A DNA stretch of 6,552 nucleotides from JAAFHS01 sp031396505 (GCA_031396505.1 JANNKX010000277.1:1-6552); one strand, 5' to 3'; counted from the first letter of the stretch, positions 1-5,985 are shown. The notes: a model not told the origin generated them from the letters alone. A program made the numbers and translations.

Positions 1-24
1 TCCTCAACTCTCTGGGCATCGGCG

Positions 25-73
25 GGGCGAAAAACGCCCTACGGCAAACGGGTAAGGCGGGGCTGACCCCGCC
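25..73 (-). terminator. Two hairpins downstream of rpsL
   Basis: Two inverted repeats lie just after the rpsL stop. GGCGGGG (56-62) pairs with CCCCGCC (67-73) around a 4-nt loop, and GGGCG (25-29) pairs with CGCCC (35-39) around five A residues. Neither is followed by a clear U-run on the minus strand, so a full Rho-independent terminator is not supported. In the usual str order (rpsL, rpsG, fusA, tuf) this would be the rpsL-rpsG spacer, where such hairpins could give partial termination, mRNA processing or 3' end protection. rpsG itself lies outside the window. Confidence 0.35.
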
Positions 74-80
74 TGAAATC

Positions 81-452
81 TTACTTCGGACGCTTGGCGC
101 CGTACTTGGACCGGCGCTGACGACGGTTCTTGACGCCTTGGGTATCCAGCACACCGCGCAGGATGTGATAACGCACGCCGGGAAGGTCTTTGATACGACC
201 GCCACGGATCAGAACCACGGAATGTTCCTGAAGGTTGTGCTTTTCACCGGGGATATAGCAGATCACCTCGAAGCTGTTGGTCAGACGCACCTTGGCGACT
301 TTCCGCATGGCCGAGTTCGGCTTCTTCGGGGTGGTGGTGTAGACGCGGGTGCAAACCCCACGCTTCTGCGGGCAGGATTCCAAGTGCTGCGACTTGGACT
401 TTCGGACGTTCGGCTCCCGCGGTTTGCGGATAAGCTGCTGGATCGTCGGCAT
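81..452 (-). CDS. rpsL: 30S ribosomal protein S12
   Basis: This is a complete 123-aa ribosomal protein S12 (bacterial uS12), which sits at the decoding centre of the 30S subunit and helps monitor codon-anticodon pairing. It shows the family hallmarks: N-terminal MPTIQQLIRKPR, the TTTPKKPNSAMRKVAKVRLTN block (39-59), RGGRIKDLPGVRYH (83-96) and the C-terminal SKYGAKRPK. Lys43, Lys44 and Lys88, positions where changes give streptomycin resistance or dependence in other bacteria, are wild type, so a streptomycin-sensitive ribosome is expected. Asp89 is the residue methylthiolated by RimO in E. coli. A GAGGT Shine-Dalgarno (minus strand of 459-463) lies 6 nt before the ATG and fixes the start. It is the first gene of the str operon by family precedent. 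Its upstream neighbour here is an envelope operon that ends in its own terminator, so rpsL should have its own promoter in 453-540. Confidence 0.98.
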   Translation of the reverse strand: MPTIQQLIRKPREPNVRKSKSQHLESCPQKRGVCTRVYTTTPKKPNSAMRKVAKVRLTNSFEVICYIPGEKHNLQEHSVVLIRGGRIKDLPGVRYHILRGVLDTQGVKNRRQRRSKYGAKRPK

Positions 453-464
453 TCAGCTACCTCG

Positions 465-480
465 TTTTGCGCATATCGCG
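465..480. promoter_or_regulatory. Proximal copy of TTTGCGCATATCGC motif before rpsL
   Basis: TTTGCGCATATCGC at 466-479 is an exact 14-bp repeat of 527-540, with the copies offset by 61 bp. On the rpsL strand it reads GCGATATGCGCAAA and ends about 13 nt before the ATG, so it touches the ribosome-binding region. The left half here is GCGCG, so the longer TTTGCG/CGCAAA dyad of the distal copy is incomplete. A TTGACA hexamer (minus strand of 482-487) lies next to it, but no good -10 hexamer sits 16-19 bp downstream. The site may be an operator or a repeated core promoter element; its role is inferred. Confidence 0.4.
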
Positions 481-526
481 CTGTCAATACTCACGTCCGA
501 CCGGACGCACTGCTTCTCGACGGTGG

Positions 527-543
527 TTTGCGCATATCGCAAA
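527..543. promoter_or_regulatory. Distal dyad TTTGCG-N5-CGCAAA before rpsL
   Basis: This is a perfect 6-bp inverted repeat with a 5-bp centre (CATAT), 17 bp in all, about 75 bp upstream of the rpsL start. It includes the 14-bp repeat shared with 466-479. The 61-bp offset is about 5.8 helical turns, so both copies lie on roughly the same face of the DNA, as expected for paired binding of one regulator. Its right arm overlaps the A-rich stretch that is the T-tract of the preceding terminator read on the minus strand. I do not recognise the regulator. Confidence 0.45.
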
Positions 544-588
544 ACACGAACACCGCTCGCGTCCCCATTTTGCGGGGACGGCGCGGTG
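541..588 (-). terminator. Terminator of the envelope operon
   Basis: A long hairpin begins 46 nt after the PAP2 stop codon. CGTCCCC (560-566) pairs with GGGGACG (574-580) around a 7-nt loop. The stem continues after a small 3/2-nt internal loop with CACCGC (551-556) and GCGGTG (583-588). On the minus strand it is followed by TTCGTGTTTT (550-541), a moderately T-rich tail. This fits a Rho-independent terminator for the operon at 634-4808 and insulates rpsL from it. The interrupted T-run may make it leaky. Confidence 0.7.
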
Positions 589-633
589 GAATTCCAGAGG
601 ATCGGGGCGGGTCGCGCCCGGATCATGACCACA

Positions 634-1419
634 TCAAGCTTTCTGGCCCCTGTCACGGATTGCTCCATCAACTGGGATGGGCGGCGTATAGGGGGAGTCG
701 GGGGGCATGTCAACAGGCCCCCTTTTCGTCTTTTGCAGCGGCTTTAACACGATCCAGAGCATGCGAGCGCAAATGCCAACAAGAAGAACAGACATGATCA
801 CATCGCTGGCAAAATGACGGCCTGCCGCAACGCGTTGAAAGGCAGAAACCAGCGGAATCGCAAGGATGACGACAACCCACCTCCGGTCGAGTGGGGCTTT
901 GCGAGGCACATGCAGCAAGATCACCAAGAGCGCGATTGACAGCACCATGGCACCCGCCACCTCACCGGCCACAAAGGAACAGTTGCGCAGGCAATTCTGG
1001 GTAATTTCATGCGGCAGGCTGAACTCTGCCGCGCCACCGAACTGGGTGATACTTGCGGGACGCGCGCGGCCCCAGAACCGTTTCAATAGTCCGTCCACCA
1101 GGATGCCGGGCGCCAGCACGTAAAGCGCCAGAATGTACCCCCAGATCCGGGTGGGCAGACCAAAGGTATATTGGCGCAGCAAGGCTCTTCGCACGACCGC
1201 ACTGACCGACAGAATGACCATCCCGATCGAAGCCGCCCAGATTGTTCGGCGCGCAATCTGTGGGAGCATGCGACCACTGATCCAGAACCCCGCGGCGGGG
1301 TCGTAGAACACGCCCGATATCCACAGATCAATGGGGGGCAGCACGGCAAACGCCATGAACACCGCCAGCACGATCGCCATCATCGCCGCGAACTCGACGA
1401 TCGGATCAAGACTGCGCAA
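634..1419 (-). CDS. PAP2-family membrane phosphatase
   Basis: This is an integral membrane phosphatase of the PAP2 (type 2 phosphatidic acid phosphatase) family, 261 aa, with about six hydrophobic segments. All three signature regions are visible: K113-x6-R120-P121; motif 2 as CSFVAGE (147-153); and R196-x5-H202-x3-D206. His202 would be the phospho-accepting nucleophile by family precedent. Motif 2 carries Glu153 where classical PSGH motifs have His. Plausible substrates are lipid A phosphates (LpxE/LpxF-like) or undecaprenyl pyrophosphate, hydrolysed on the periplasmic side. The tail (about 231-261) is hydrophilic and proline-rich. The start shown is a TTG that overlaps the 3' end of the GT39 gene by 14 bp; an in-frame ATG pair at 1383/1380, right before the first hydrophobic segment, is an alternative. 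It is the last gene of the operon and is followed by a terminator. Confidence 0.88.
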   Translation of the reverse strand: MRSLDPIVEFAAMMAIVLAVFMAFAVLPPIDLWISGVFYDPAAGFWISGRMLPQIARRTIWAASIGMVILSVSAVVRRALLRQYTFGLPTRIWGYILALYVLAPGILVDGLLKRFWGRARPASITQFGGAAEFSLPHEITQNCLRNCSFVAGEVAGAMVLSIALLVILLHVPRKAPLDRRWVVVILAIPLVSAFQRVAAGRHFASDVIMSVLLVGICARMLWIVLKPLQKTKRGPVDMPPDSPYTPPIPVDGAIRDRGQKA

Positions 1420-2833
1420 AGCAGTCCGCCGAAACGATATAGGCCCTCAGGCCGTGCCGCGCATAATTCCCGCCTTCCGTCTGCAGCGGCACCTCGTCCA
1501 GCGCCGGTGTGGCACACGAAAAAGGTGTGGCAGTAACGTACAGTACGGGGCCCTTGACGTCAGCCGGCAACGGATAGGCTTGGGCATAGTGGTGCATTGG
1601 TCGCCCCTGCGGTGGTGGTGCATAAAAGGCCAGCCCTGCCGCAGCCCCCGTGTAGAACAGATCGGCCAATACATCGCGGCTGTCTGACACCACCGGCAGG
1701 TGTCCACGTCCCTGCGCCGCAGTTATGATTTGCCGACTAAGATCGGCGCGGCCAAGATAACGCTCCAGCAACGGCGCATCACGGCCCAAACGCACCTCTG
1801 GAAACAAAGGCAATGTCGCCAGCCCAAGGCAAATCGCCGCATTTACTGCCACCGCCGCGGTCAGCAGCCGGGGGCGTGTGACCAGCATCGCCACGGCGAC
1901 CACGGTTCCGGCAAAATAGGACGCGGCGGCCCAGTTGGCATAGGCTTTCTCCAGCATCGCTTGCAAGGTCACCACGGACAAAGCCGGGACGACAAAGATC
2001 CAGAGCCCTTTTGTCGCGCCGCGCATCAACGCCCAAATCAACGTCGCAAACAGGATCGGCCCCATCACCCCGAATTGGCTGGCAAGAAACGCCAGCGCAC
2101 GGGTCGCGCTCATACCTGCAAGCGGTGATGCATCGCGCACCCATCCGGCATTATCCATCGTGTGCGAAACCGTCGTGAAATCATGTCCAAGGTTCCAGAT
2201 GATGTTCGGTAGGATCACAACCGTGAAAGCCGCTATCATTGCGGCACCGTGCCGCCATGGCATCCGCATCGCGGGCCAGAACGCCGCAAGCGCCACGCCC
2301 AACAAGAAATAGATCGCCGCATATTTCGCCAGAAACGCGAACCCCGCCGCAGCTCCCGCCAACACCGCAAAGCGCAGGTCCGCGCCGTCAATCACCCGAC
2401 GATGACAGTAAAGCGCCGCACAGAAGAACGGGGCCATGATTGTGTCCGTCGACGCCAAAAGGCTGCCAACCGCGACCATGGGCAAGGTGACATACGACAA
2501 TGCCGTCCAAACTGCCACGCGCGCGCCGTAAAGCTGCGCGGCAAGCGCGGCCAGGATTAGTGCCGCAGCGCCATGGAACACCGCAAACGGGGCACGCACC
2601 CAGAACGGCTGGTCCCCGATCACTGCCGTGACTGCACCGATCAGCCACGCAATCAGCGGCGGTTTGGAGTAATAGCCATATTCAAATCGCTGTCCCCAAA
2701 GCCAATACTGCGCCTCATCCACAAAAAGATCGGTGCGATTGAACGCCAGAAATACCAGCCGCGCGGCCGTGATCGCCGCAACCAGCCCAATGGCCGACAA
2801 CAGCCACGGGGCATGGTCAAGTCGTGCGGCCAT
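1406..2833 (-). CDS. ArnT/GT39-like glycosyltransferase (GT-C)
   Basis: This is a 475-aa polytopic inner-membrane glycosyltransferase of the PMT/ArnT (GT39, GT-C fold) superfamily, which takes a sugar from a polyprenyl phosphate carrier and transfers it outside the cytoplasmic membrane. The first periplasmic loop carries the acidic motif VDEAQYW (38-44), with Asp39/Glu40 as candidate catalytic residues, followed by YYSKPPL (54-60), typical of the ArnT/PMT_2 group. Further family-like stretches are FLAKYAAIYFLLG (167-179) and EKAYANWAAASYFAG (295-309). Several hydrophobic helices span about 11-340, then a soluble, probably periplasmic C-terminal domain (about 345-475) with Cys440 and Cys471. 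The ATG overlaps the LABN gene by 17 bp and has only a weak Shine-Dalgarno, which suggests translational coupling. The sugar and acceptor are unknown; lipid A is the best guess from the LABN, GT2 and PAP2 neighbours. Confidence 0.9.
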   Translation of the reverse strand: MAARLDHAPWLLSAIGLVAAITAARLVFLAFNRTDLFVDEAQYWLWGQRFEYGYYSKPPLIAWLIGAVTAVIGDQPFWVRAPFAVFHGAAALILAALAAQLYGARVAVWTALSYVTLPMVAVGSLLASTDTIMAPFFCAALYCHRRVIDGADLRFAVLAGAAAGFAFLAKYAAIYFLLGVALAAFWPAMRMPWRHGAAMIAAFTVVILPNIIWNLGHDFTTVSHTMDNAGWVRDASPLAGMSATRALAFLASQFGVMGPILFATLIWALMRGATKGLWIFVVPALSVVTLQAMLEKAYANWAAASYFAGTVVAVAMLVTRPRLLTAAVAVNAAICLGLATLPLFPEVRLGRDAPLLERYLGRADLSRQIITAAQGRGHLPVVSDSRDVLADLFYTGAAAGLAFYAPPPQGRPMHHYAQAYPLPADVKGPVLYVTATPFSCATPALDEVPLQTEGGNYARHGLRAYIVSADCFAQS

Positions 2834-3125
2834 ACTTGCGCTTATTGATCAGCCACAGGTTGCGGCTGTAAATCAACACACCGGGCAACTGACCCAAAAT
2901 GATCACCGGCTCCACCTTGTGGATGCCGTATGCCAGCACGATCAGCCCACCCAGAATCGAAAAATACCAGAACGCAACGGGCACAACCGACTCTCCCGCC
3001 CGCTCAGACGCGATCCATTGCACGAGGAAGCGCGCCGTGAACATCACCTGCCCCAGCAGGCCTACGAGGAGCCACGCTGTGTCCGCTGGCGTATCCGCTC
3101 CAAGAATGCTCATCAAAGTGTGCAT
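2817..3125 (-). CDS. LABN-domain small membrane protein
   Basis: This is a 102-aa membrane protein made almost entirely of the LABN domain (lipid-A-disaccharide synthase N-terminal domain, Pfam PF07578 from memory). Three hydrophobic segments lie at about 17-34, 50-68 and 74-92. The family signature is clear: ARFLVQWIASERAGESVVPV (31-50), FWYFSILGG (52-60) and ILGQLPGVLIYSRNLW (76-91). Its biochemical role is not established. Stand-alone LABN proteins often sit between a DPM1-type GT2 and a GT39 transferase, as here, so a role with the lipid-linked sugar is inferred. I chose the ATG at 3125 because AGAGG lies 9 nt upstream and because this ATG forms a TGATG junction. An in-frame ATG at 3149 would add eight residues but has no ribosome-binding site. 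The gene lies inside the 3' end of the GT2 reading frame and overlaps the next gene by 17 bp. Confidence 0.88.
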   Translation of the reverse strand: MHTLMSILGADTPADTAWLLVGLLGQVMFTARFLVQWIASERAGESVVPVAFWYFSILGGLIVLAYGIHKVEPVIILGQLPGVLIYSRNLWLINKRKYGRTT

Positions 3126-3903
3126 CAGTTCCCGCCTCTTTCTTGACATGCACCAGAGGAAGCGTCTTGTTGCGCCTGCGCAGCAGCCACGCCACCCCGA
3201 TCAAGTCCACTGCCCCAACCACCCCGCGCTGCAGGTTTCCATAGTTCGACTTGCCTGCCACGCGCGGGCGATGCCCGACATCAACATGCCTGACCGCCCA
3301 GCCATCACGCGCAAAAAGCGCAGGCAGATAGCGGTGCATGTGATCGAAGTAAGGCAATCGCAGGAATGCATCGCGCCGAAAGGCCTTCAGCCCGCAGCCG
3401 GTATCCCGCGTCCCATCGCCCAGAATAAGTGACCGCAAGCCGTTCGCGAAACGTGACGCCAGCCGCTTGGACAATGTATCCTTGCGCCCGACCCTTTGGC
3501 CTGCAACCAAACCGATCAGGCCTTGCCGGTCCGCGATCAAGGCCGCCAGCAACGCGGGAATGTACTCTGGGGGGTTCTGGCCATCACCATCCAGCGTGCA
3601 GATCAGGGCGGCCCGTGCCGCCAGCACACCTGAATGCACGGCCGCACTCTGCCCAGCGGAAACCGGATGCCGCACGAGGCACAGGCTGGGCGTTTTTGCG
3701 GCCTTTGTGGTCAGAACAGCAAAGGTCGCATCGGTGGATCCGTCATCAACGACGATGATTTCATACCCACCATTCAAACGCAGCACGGCGTCAATCTCAT
3801 CGACAAGGCCGACGATATTCTCCGCCTCATTTCGCGCCGGAATGACAATCGAAAGCGTGATCAAGTCCCACCTGTCTGGTGAACAAAAGGCCACCTCAGT
3901 CAT
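3004..3903 (-). CDS. DPM1-like family 2 glycosyltransferase
   Basis: This is a GT2 (GT-A fold) glycosyltransferase of the dolichol-phosphate-mannose-synthase type, expected to move a sugar from a nucleotide donor to a polyprenyl phosphate at the cytoplasmic membrane face. Visible motifs are SIVIPARNEAENI (18-30), VVDDGSTD (51-58), the metal-binding LDGDGQNPPE (104-113, Asp105/Asp107), DTGCGLKAFRR (167-177) and HRPRVAGKSNYG (211-222). Unlike ArnC or GtrB it lacks two C-terminal anchor helices; only one weakly hydrophobic stretch (228-241) is present, so a partner such as LABN may hold it at the membrane. The ATG at 3903, 20 bp after the EamA stop, has no clear Shine-Dalgarno; a TTG at 3864 preceded by AGGTGGG is an alternative. 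Residues after about 257 overlap the LABN gene and do not look like family sequence. A one-base change near 3130 may have removed the original stop. Confidence 0.88.
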   Translation of the reverse strand: MTEVAFCSPDRWDLITLSIVIPARNEAENIVGLVDEIDAVLRLNGGYEIIVVDDGSTDATFAVLTTKAAKTPSLCLVRHPVSAGQSAAVHSGVLAARAALICTLDGDGQNPPEYIPALLAALIADRQGLIGLVAGQRVGRKDTLSKRLASRFANGLRSLILGDGTRDTGCGLKAFRRDAFLRLPYFDHMHRYLPALFARDGWAVRHVDVGHRPRVAGKSNYGNLQRGVVGAVDLIGVAWLLRRRNKTLPLVHVKKEAGTDAHFDEHSWSGYASGHSVAPRRPAGAGDVHGALPRAMDRV

Positions 3904-3923
3904 ATCGGCGAATTGAAACAGTT

Positions 3924-4808
3924 TTACCTTGGCATGTTCCCCCGCACCTTGCGTTCGCGCCAGATGGTGAAGATACCTGTGGCCACCACGATGCCTGACC
4001 CGACCAGCGTCCAGAAATCGGGGAAGTCACCAAAGGCAAACCAGCCCAGCACGACCGCCCATAGAAGGGCGGTATACCGATAGGGCGCGACAAAGCCGAT
4101 GTCGCCGACGCGCATGGCGCGGATCACGGCCAGATAACCCAGAATGACGCCAATCGCCGCCGCCGGGATCATCGCCCATGTCACGGGCCGCGGCATCACC
4201 CAGCCGCCCTGCCCCAGCGACACAGCCCCCGCCGTCAGCGTCAACAGGGCGGCGGTCCAGAACGCCACGGTAACCGATGGGATGGCGTGGCTGATCTGAC
4301 GGGTCGACAGATCGCGCACAACCACTGTCGCAACCGATGCCAGCCCCACGAGGGACCACACATCAAACCCGTCGGTGCCGGGCCGGATGATGATCAGCAC
4401 GCCGCTGAACCCGATACCAATGGCCGTGGCGCGCCGCCAGCCGATACGGTCGCCAAAGAACAGGGCAGCAGCGAGGGTCACCAACAGGGGCAGCGATTGC
4501 AGGATGGCCGACAGGTTCGCAAGCTCCATATGCATCAGGGCTGCGATGAAGGTGATGGTGGCGGCGACCTCGGCCACGGCACGGATGCCCACGATGACGC
4601 CATCCTTGCGCGGCAGGTCAAAGCGACCATGCGCGGTGAGGATGACAAGCCCGCCAAGCGCGACCACGGTCAGCGCGCCGCGCATGGTGATGGACTGAAA
4701 CAGGGGGATGTCTTCGATGATCAGCTTCATGAACATGTCGTTGATCGTGAAGGCGGCCATCGCGGCACACATGAACAGGGCCCCGCGCAGGTTATCGGAG
4801 AGGGGCAT
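3924..4808 (-). CDS. EamA/DMT-family transporter
   Basis: This is a 294-aa inner-membrane protein with about ten hydrophobic helices, arranged as two EamA repeats (about 8-142 and 150-285), the standard architecture of the 10-TMS drug/metabolite transporter family. Features typical of the family are the N-terminal LRGALFMCAAMAAFTINDMF (7-26), the short loop ending repeat 1 at IRPG (141-144) and the VAPYRYTALLWAVVLGWFAFGD stretch near the end of repeat 2. The substrate cannot be told from sequence; family members export or import amino acids, nucleobases, riboflavin or other metabolites. The ATG has AGGA 5 nt upstream (minus strand of 4814-4817). The 20-bp gap to the GT2 gene suggests co-transcription. 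It may flip a lipid-linked sugar, but it could equally be an unrelated transporter at the head of the transcript. Confidence 0.9.
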   Translation of the reverse strand: MPLSDNLRGALFMCAAMAAFTINDMFMKLIIEDIPLFQSITMRGALTVVALGGLVILTAHGRFDLPRKDGVIVGIRAVAEVAATITFIAALMHMELANLSAILQSLPLLVTLAAALFFGDRIGWRRATAIGIGFSGVLIIIRPGTDGFDVWSLVGLASVATVVVRDLSTRQISHAIPSVTVAFWTAALLTLTAGAVSLGQGGWVMPRPVTWAMIPAAAIGVILGYLAVIRAMRVGDIGFVAPYRYTALLWAVVLGWFAFGDFPDFWTLVGSGIVVATGIFTIWRERKVRGNMPR

Positions 4809-4905
4809 GATGGTCCTGTTTTAGGGGGCTTCGGCGAGGTGTAGACTGTGGATGCGGGAAGGGGAAGGGGCGTCGCCCGCCGTATTCTGAGGGAGACATC
4901 TGCGG

Positions 4906-4922
4906 CGTCCCACGGTGGGACG
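4906..4922. promoter_or_regulatory. Perfect palindrome in divergent intergenic region
   Basis: CGTCCCAC-G-GTGGGACG is a perfect 8-bp inverted repeat with a 1-bp centre. It lies between the minus-strand EamA gene (start about 100 bp away) and the plus-strand VOC gene (start about 165 bp away). The 1-nt centre is too short for a normal RNA hairpin loop and no T-run follows on either strand, so a dimeric-regulator operator is more likely than a terminator. The regulator is unknown. Confidence 0.45.
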
Positions 4923-4935
4923 GTGTTTCACCTGA

Positions 4936-4945
4936 ATGATATCAT
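4936..4945. promoter_or_regulatory. Short palindrome ATGATATCAT
   Basis: This perfect 10-bp palindrome lies 13 bp from the larger one at 4906-4922, in the only A+T-rich part of the divergent intergenic region (about 4929-4985). That A+T-rich stretch is the likely place for promoters of the EamA operon and of the VOC gene. I could not find a convincing -35/-10 pair with normal spacing on either strand. Confidence 0.25.
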
Positions 4946-5086
4946 AGGCTTACACAAGCGTGTTTAGACTCTTTTAACTTTTCATGCTGGCATGGGCAGG
5001 ATTGAGCCCAACGCAGACATCGTCGACTTGTCGCTGGGGCGCTGCGAACTTATCTTTCCGACAGGTTTCTTCGGATGGGGTTCAAA

Positions 5087-5461
5087 ATGAGCTACAAACC
5101 AGAGGGCTACACCGATCTCGCCCCCTACCTTCTCGTCAAGGACGCGAAAGCAGTGCTTGAATTCTGTGAAGCCGTTTTCGGAGCGACCCGTCTCAGAGTC
5201 ATTGCCGGAGAAGACGGCGGCATCATGCATGCTGAGTGTCGGATCGGCGATACTGTGCTGATGATGGGCGAGGCGGACGGACCGCCAACAATGCTACACA
5301 TCTATCTCGACGATCCAGATGCCGCCTTCGATTTAGCCGTCGCAGCTGGTGCCGTAGTGGTCCAACCCATGATGGAGAAAGACGACGGTTACCGACGTGG
5401 AGGCGTGCGTGCGCCCGATGGCACGCAATGGTTTGTCTCCCGGCAGGTGGAGGTCGGCTAA
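5087..5461 (+). CDS. VOC family (glyoxalase/bleomycin-resistance-like) protein
   Basis: This is a 124-aa protein of the vicinal oxygen chelate superfamily, with the paired beta-alpha-beta-beta-beta units of the PhnB/glyoxalase-like group. Repeat 1 begins LAPYLLVKDAKAVLEFCEAVFG (11-32) and includes IMHAE (47-51), with His48 a candidate metal ligand. Repeat 2 runs from MLHIYLDDPDAAFDLAVAAG (69-88) to GVRAPDGTQWFVSRQ (106-120), the usual closing strand. Members of this superfamily range from glyoxalases and dioxygenases to antibiotic-binding proteins, and many are uncharacterised; no substrate can be assigned. The start is the ATG at 5087, giving MSYKPEGYTDLAPY; GGATGGGG lies about 6 nt upstream. 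An in-frame ATG at 5075 would add four residues. The gene stands alone, divergent from the EamA operon, and is followed by 524 bp without a recognisable gene. Confidence 0.88.
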   Translation: MSYKPEGYTDLAPYLLVKDAKAVLEFCEAVFGATRLRVIAGEDGGIMHAECRIGDTVLMMGEADGPPTMLHIYLDDPDAAFDLAVAAGAVVVQPMMEKDDGYRRGGVRAPDGTQWFVSRQVEVG

Positions 5462-5985
5462 GTCCGTCAAAGTAGACGCGCAAGGACGATCTCACTGCGG
5501 CAGCCGCGAGTGACCGGTCTGCGGATGCTGCTATGCATCAAGCGACTTGGCCCGAGTGACGGCAATGGGCCGATCGCGTCGAAGCGGATGATCTGTCCAC
5601 GAAGGGCGGCAATCCGACCGATGAGACTGCGGCACCGCGCTAGCGGCAAAAGAGCGAGGTGGCCATTCGATGGCCTTGAGACAATCCCGGAAGTGACGTT
5701 GGTCAATGGTTTTCATATCCTTGGCCATAGCGCCGATTGGCTCGCGTGGTTTCGCCGTTCGCCTCTGCCGCCGTACGGCGCCCGTTCTTGCTGATCGATA
5801 TGATGGTGGCTGTCCGATGGTCTATGATGGCGGCACGGGTTGGTTCGCGCTTGATCATCCCGGCAGAATCTTGAATGCTGCAGTGAAGCGATGATCCGCC
5901 GTCAGTTGGCCGTTACGGGGTTCCGGGCGCTTTGTGCCCCACGAAAATACAAGCAATTTCTGCTATTCGTCGGAAAGGACTACCG
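5462..5985. other. 524-bp gap with no recognisable gene
   Basis: No reading frame here has a recognisable product. The open frames on both strands are under 100 codons, lack good ribosome-binding sites and encode Arg/Pro/Ser-rich sequence typical of shadow frames. Small inverted repeats are present: CGCCGTACGGCG (5769-5780, perfect 12-bp palindrome) and GGCCAT-TCG-ATGGCC (5661-5675). The last 150 bp or so should carry the promoter of the efflux gene at 5986, but I see no clear hexamer pair. No VOC terminator with a T-run is visible. The stretch may hold a decayed gene or regulator, which I cannot identify. Confidence 0.5.
5769..5780. repeat. 12-bp perfect palindrome
   Basis: CGCCGTACGGCG reads the same on both strands and lies about 205 bp upstream of the efflux membrane-fusion gene. 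It could be an operator for that gene or a chance GC-rich palindrome; no second copy was seen in the window. Confidence 0.25.

Noticed and set aside
482..487. TTGACA on the minus strand as the -35 box of rpsL
   Set aside because: The hexamer at 17-bp spacing is CGAGGT, which is the ribosome-binding site and not a -10 box; the pair does not work as a standard promoter.
138..797. Long plus-strand open frame (219 codons) across rpsL and the end of the PAP2 gene
   Set aside because: It is antisense to two well-supported genes, its product resembles no family, and it arises from the codon bias of the real genes.
4287..4844. Plus-strand open frame of 185 codons rich in His, Gly and Asp
   Set aside because: It lies antisense to the EamA transporter, and its composition is the mirror of hydrophobic codons on the other strand.
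4809..5086. FMN riboswitch upstream of the EamA gene, as seen for some riboflavin transporters
   Set aside because: None of the conserved RFN blocks could be found on the minus strand of this region.
4982..5230. Minus-strand open frame of 82 codons overlapping the VOC start
   Set aside because: It is antisense to the VOC gene over most of its length and has no family resemblance. Its end (4982-5045) vaguely recalls dispersed repeats of alphaproteobacterial intergenic regions, but this cannot be shown from one copy.
5467..5728. Two overlapping minus-strand frames (79 and 65 codons) as a transposase remnant
   Set aside because: No transposase motif, terminal inverted repeats or target duplication could be seen, and the sequences resemble no family I know.
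5802..5837. Near-direct repeat TATGATGGTGGC / TATGATGGCGGC
   Set aside because: Only two short imperfect copies; easily due to chance.
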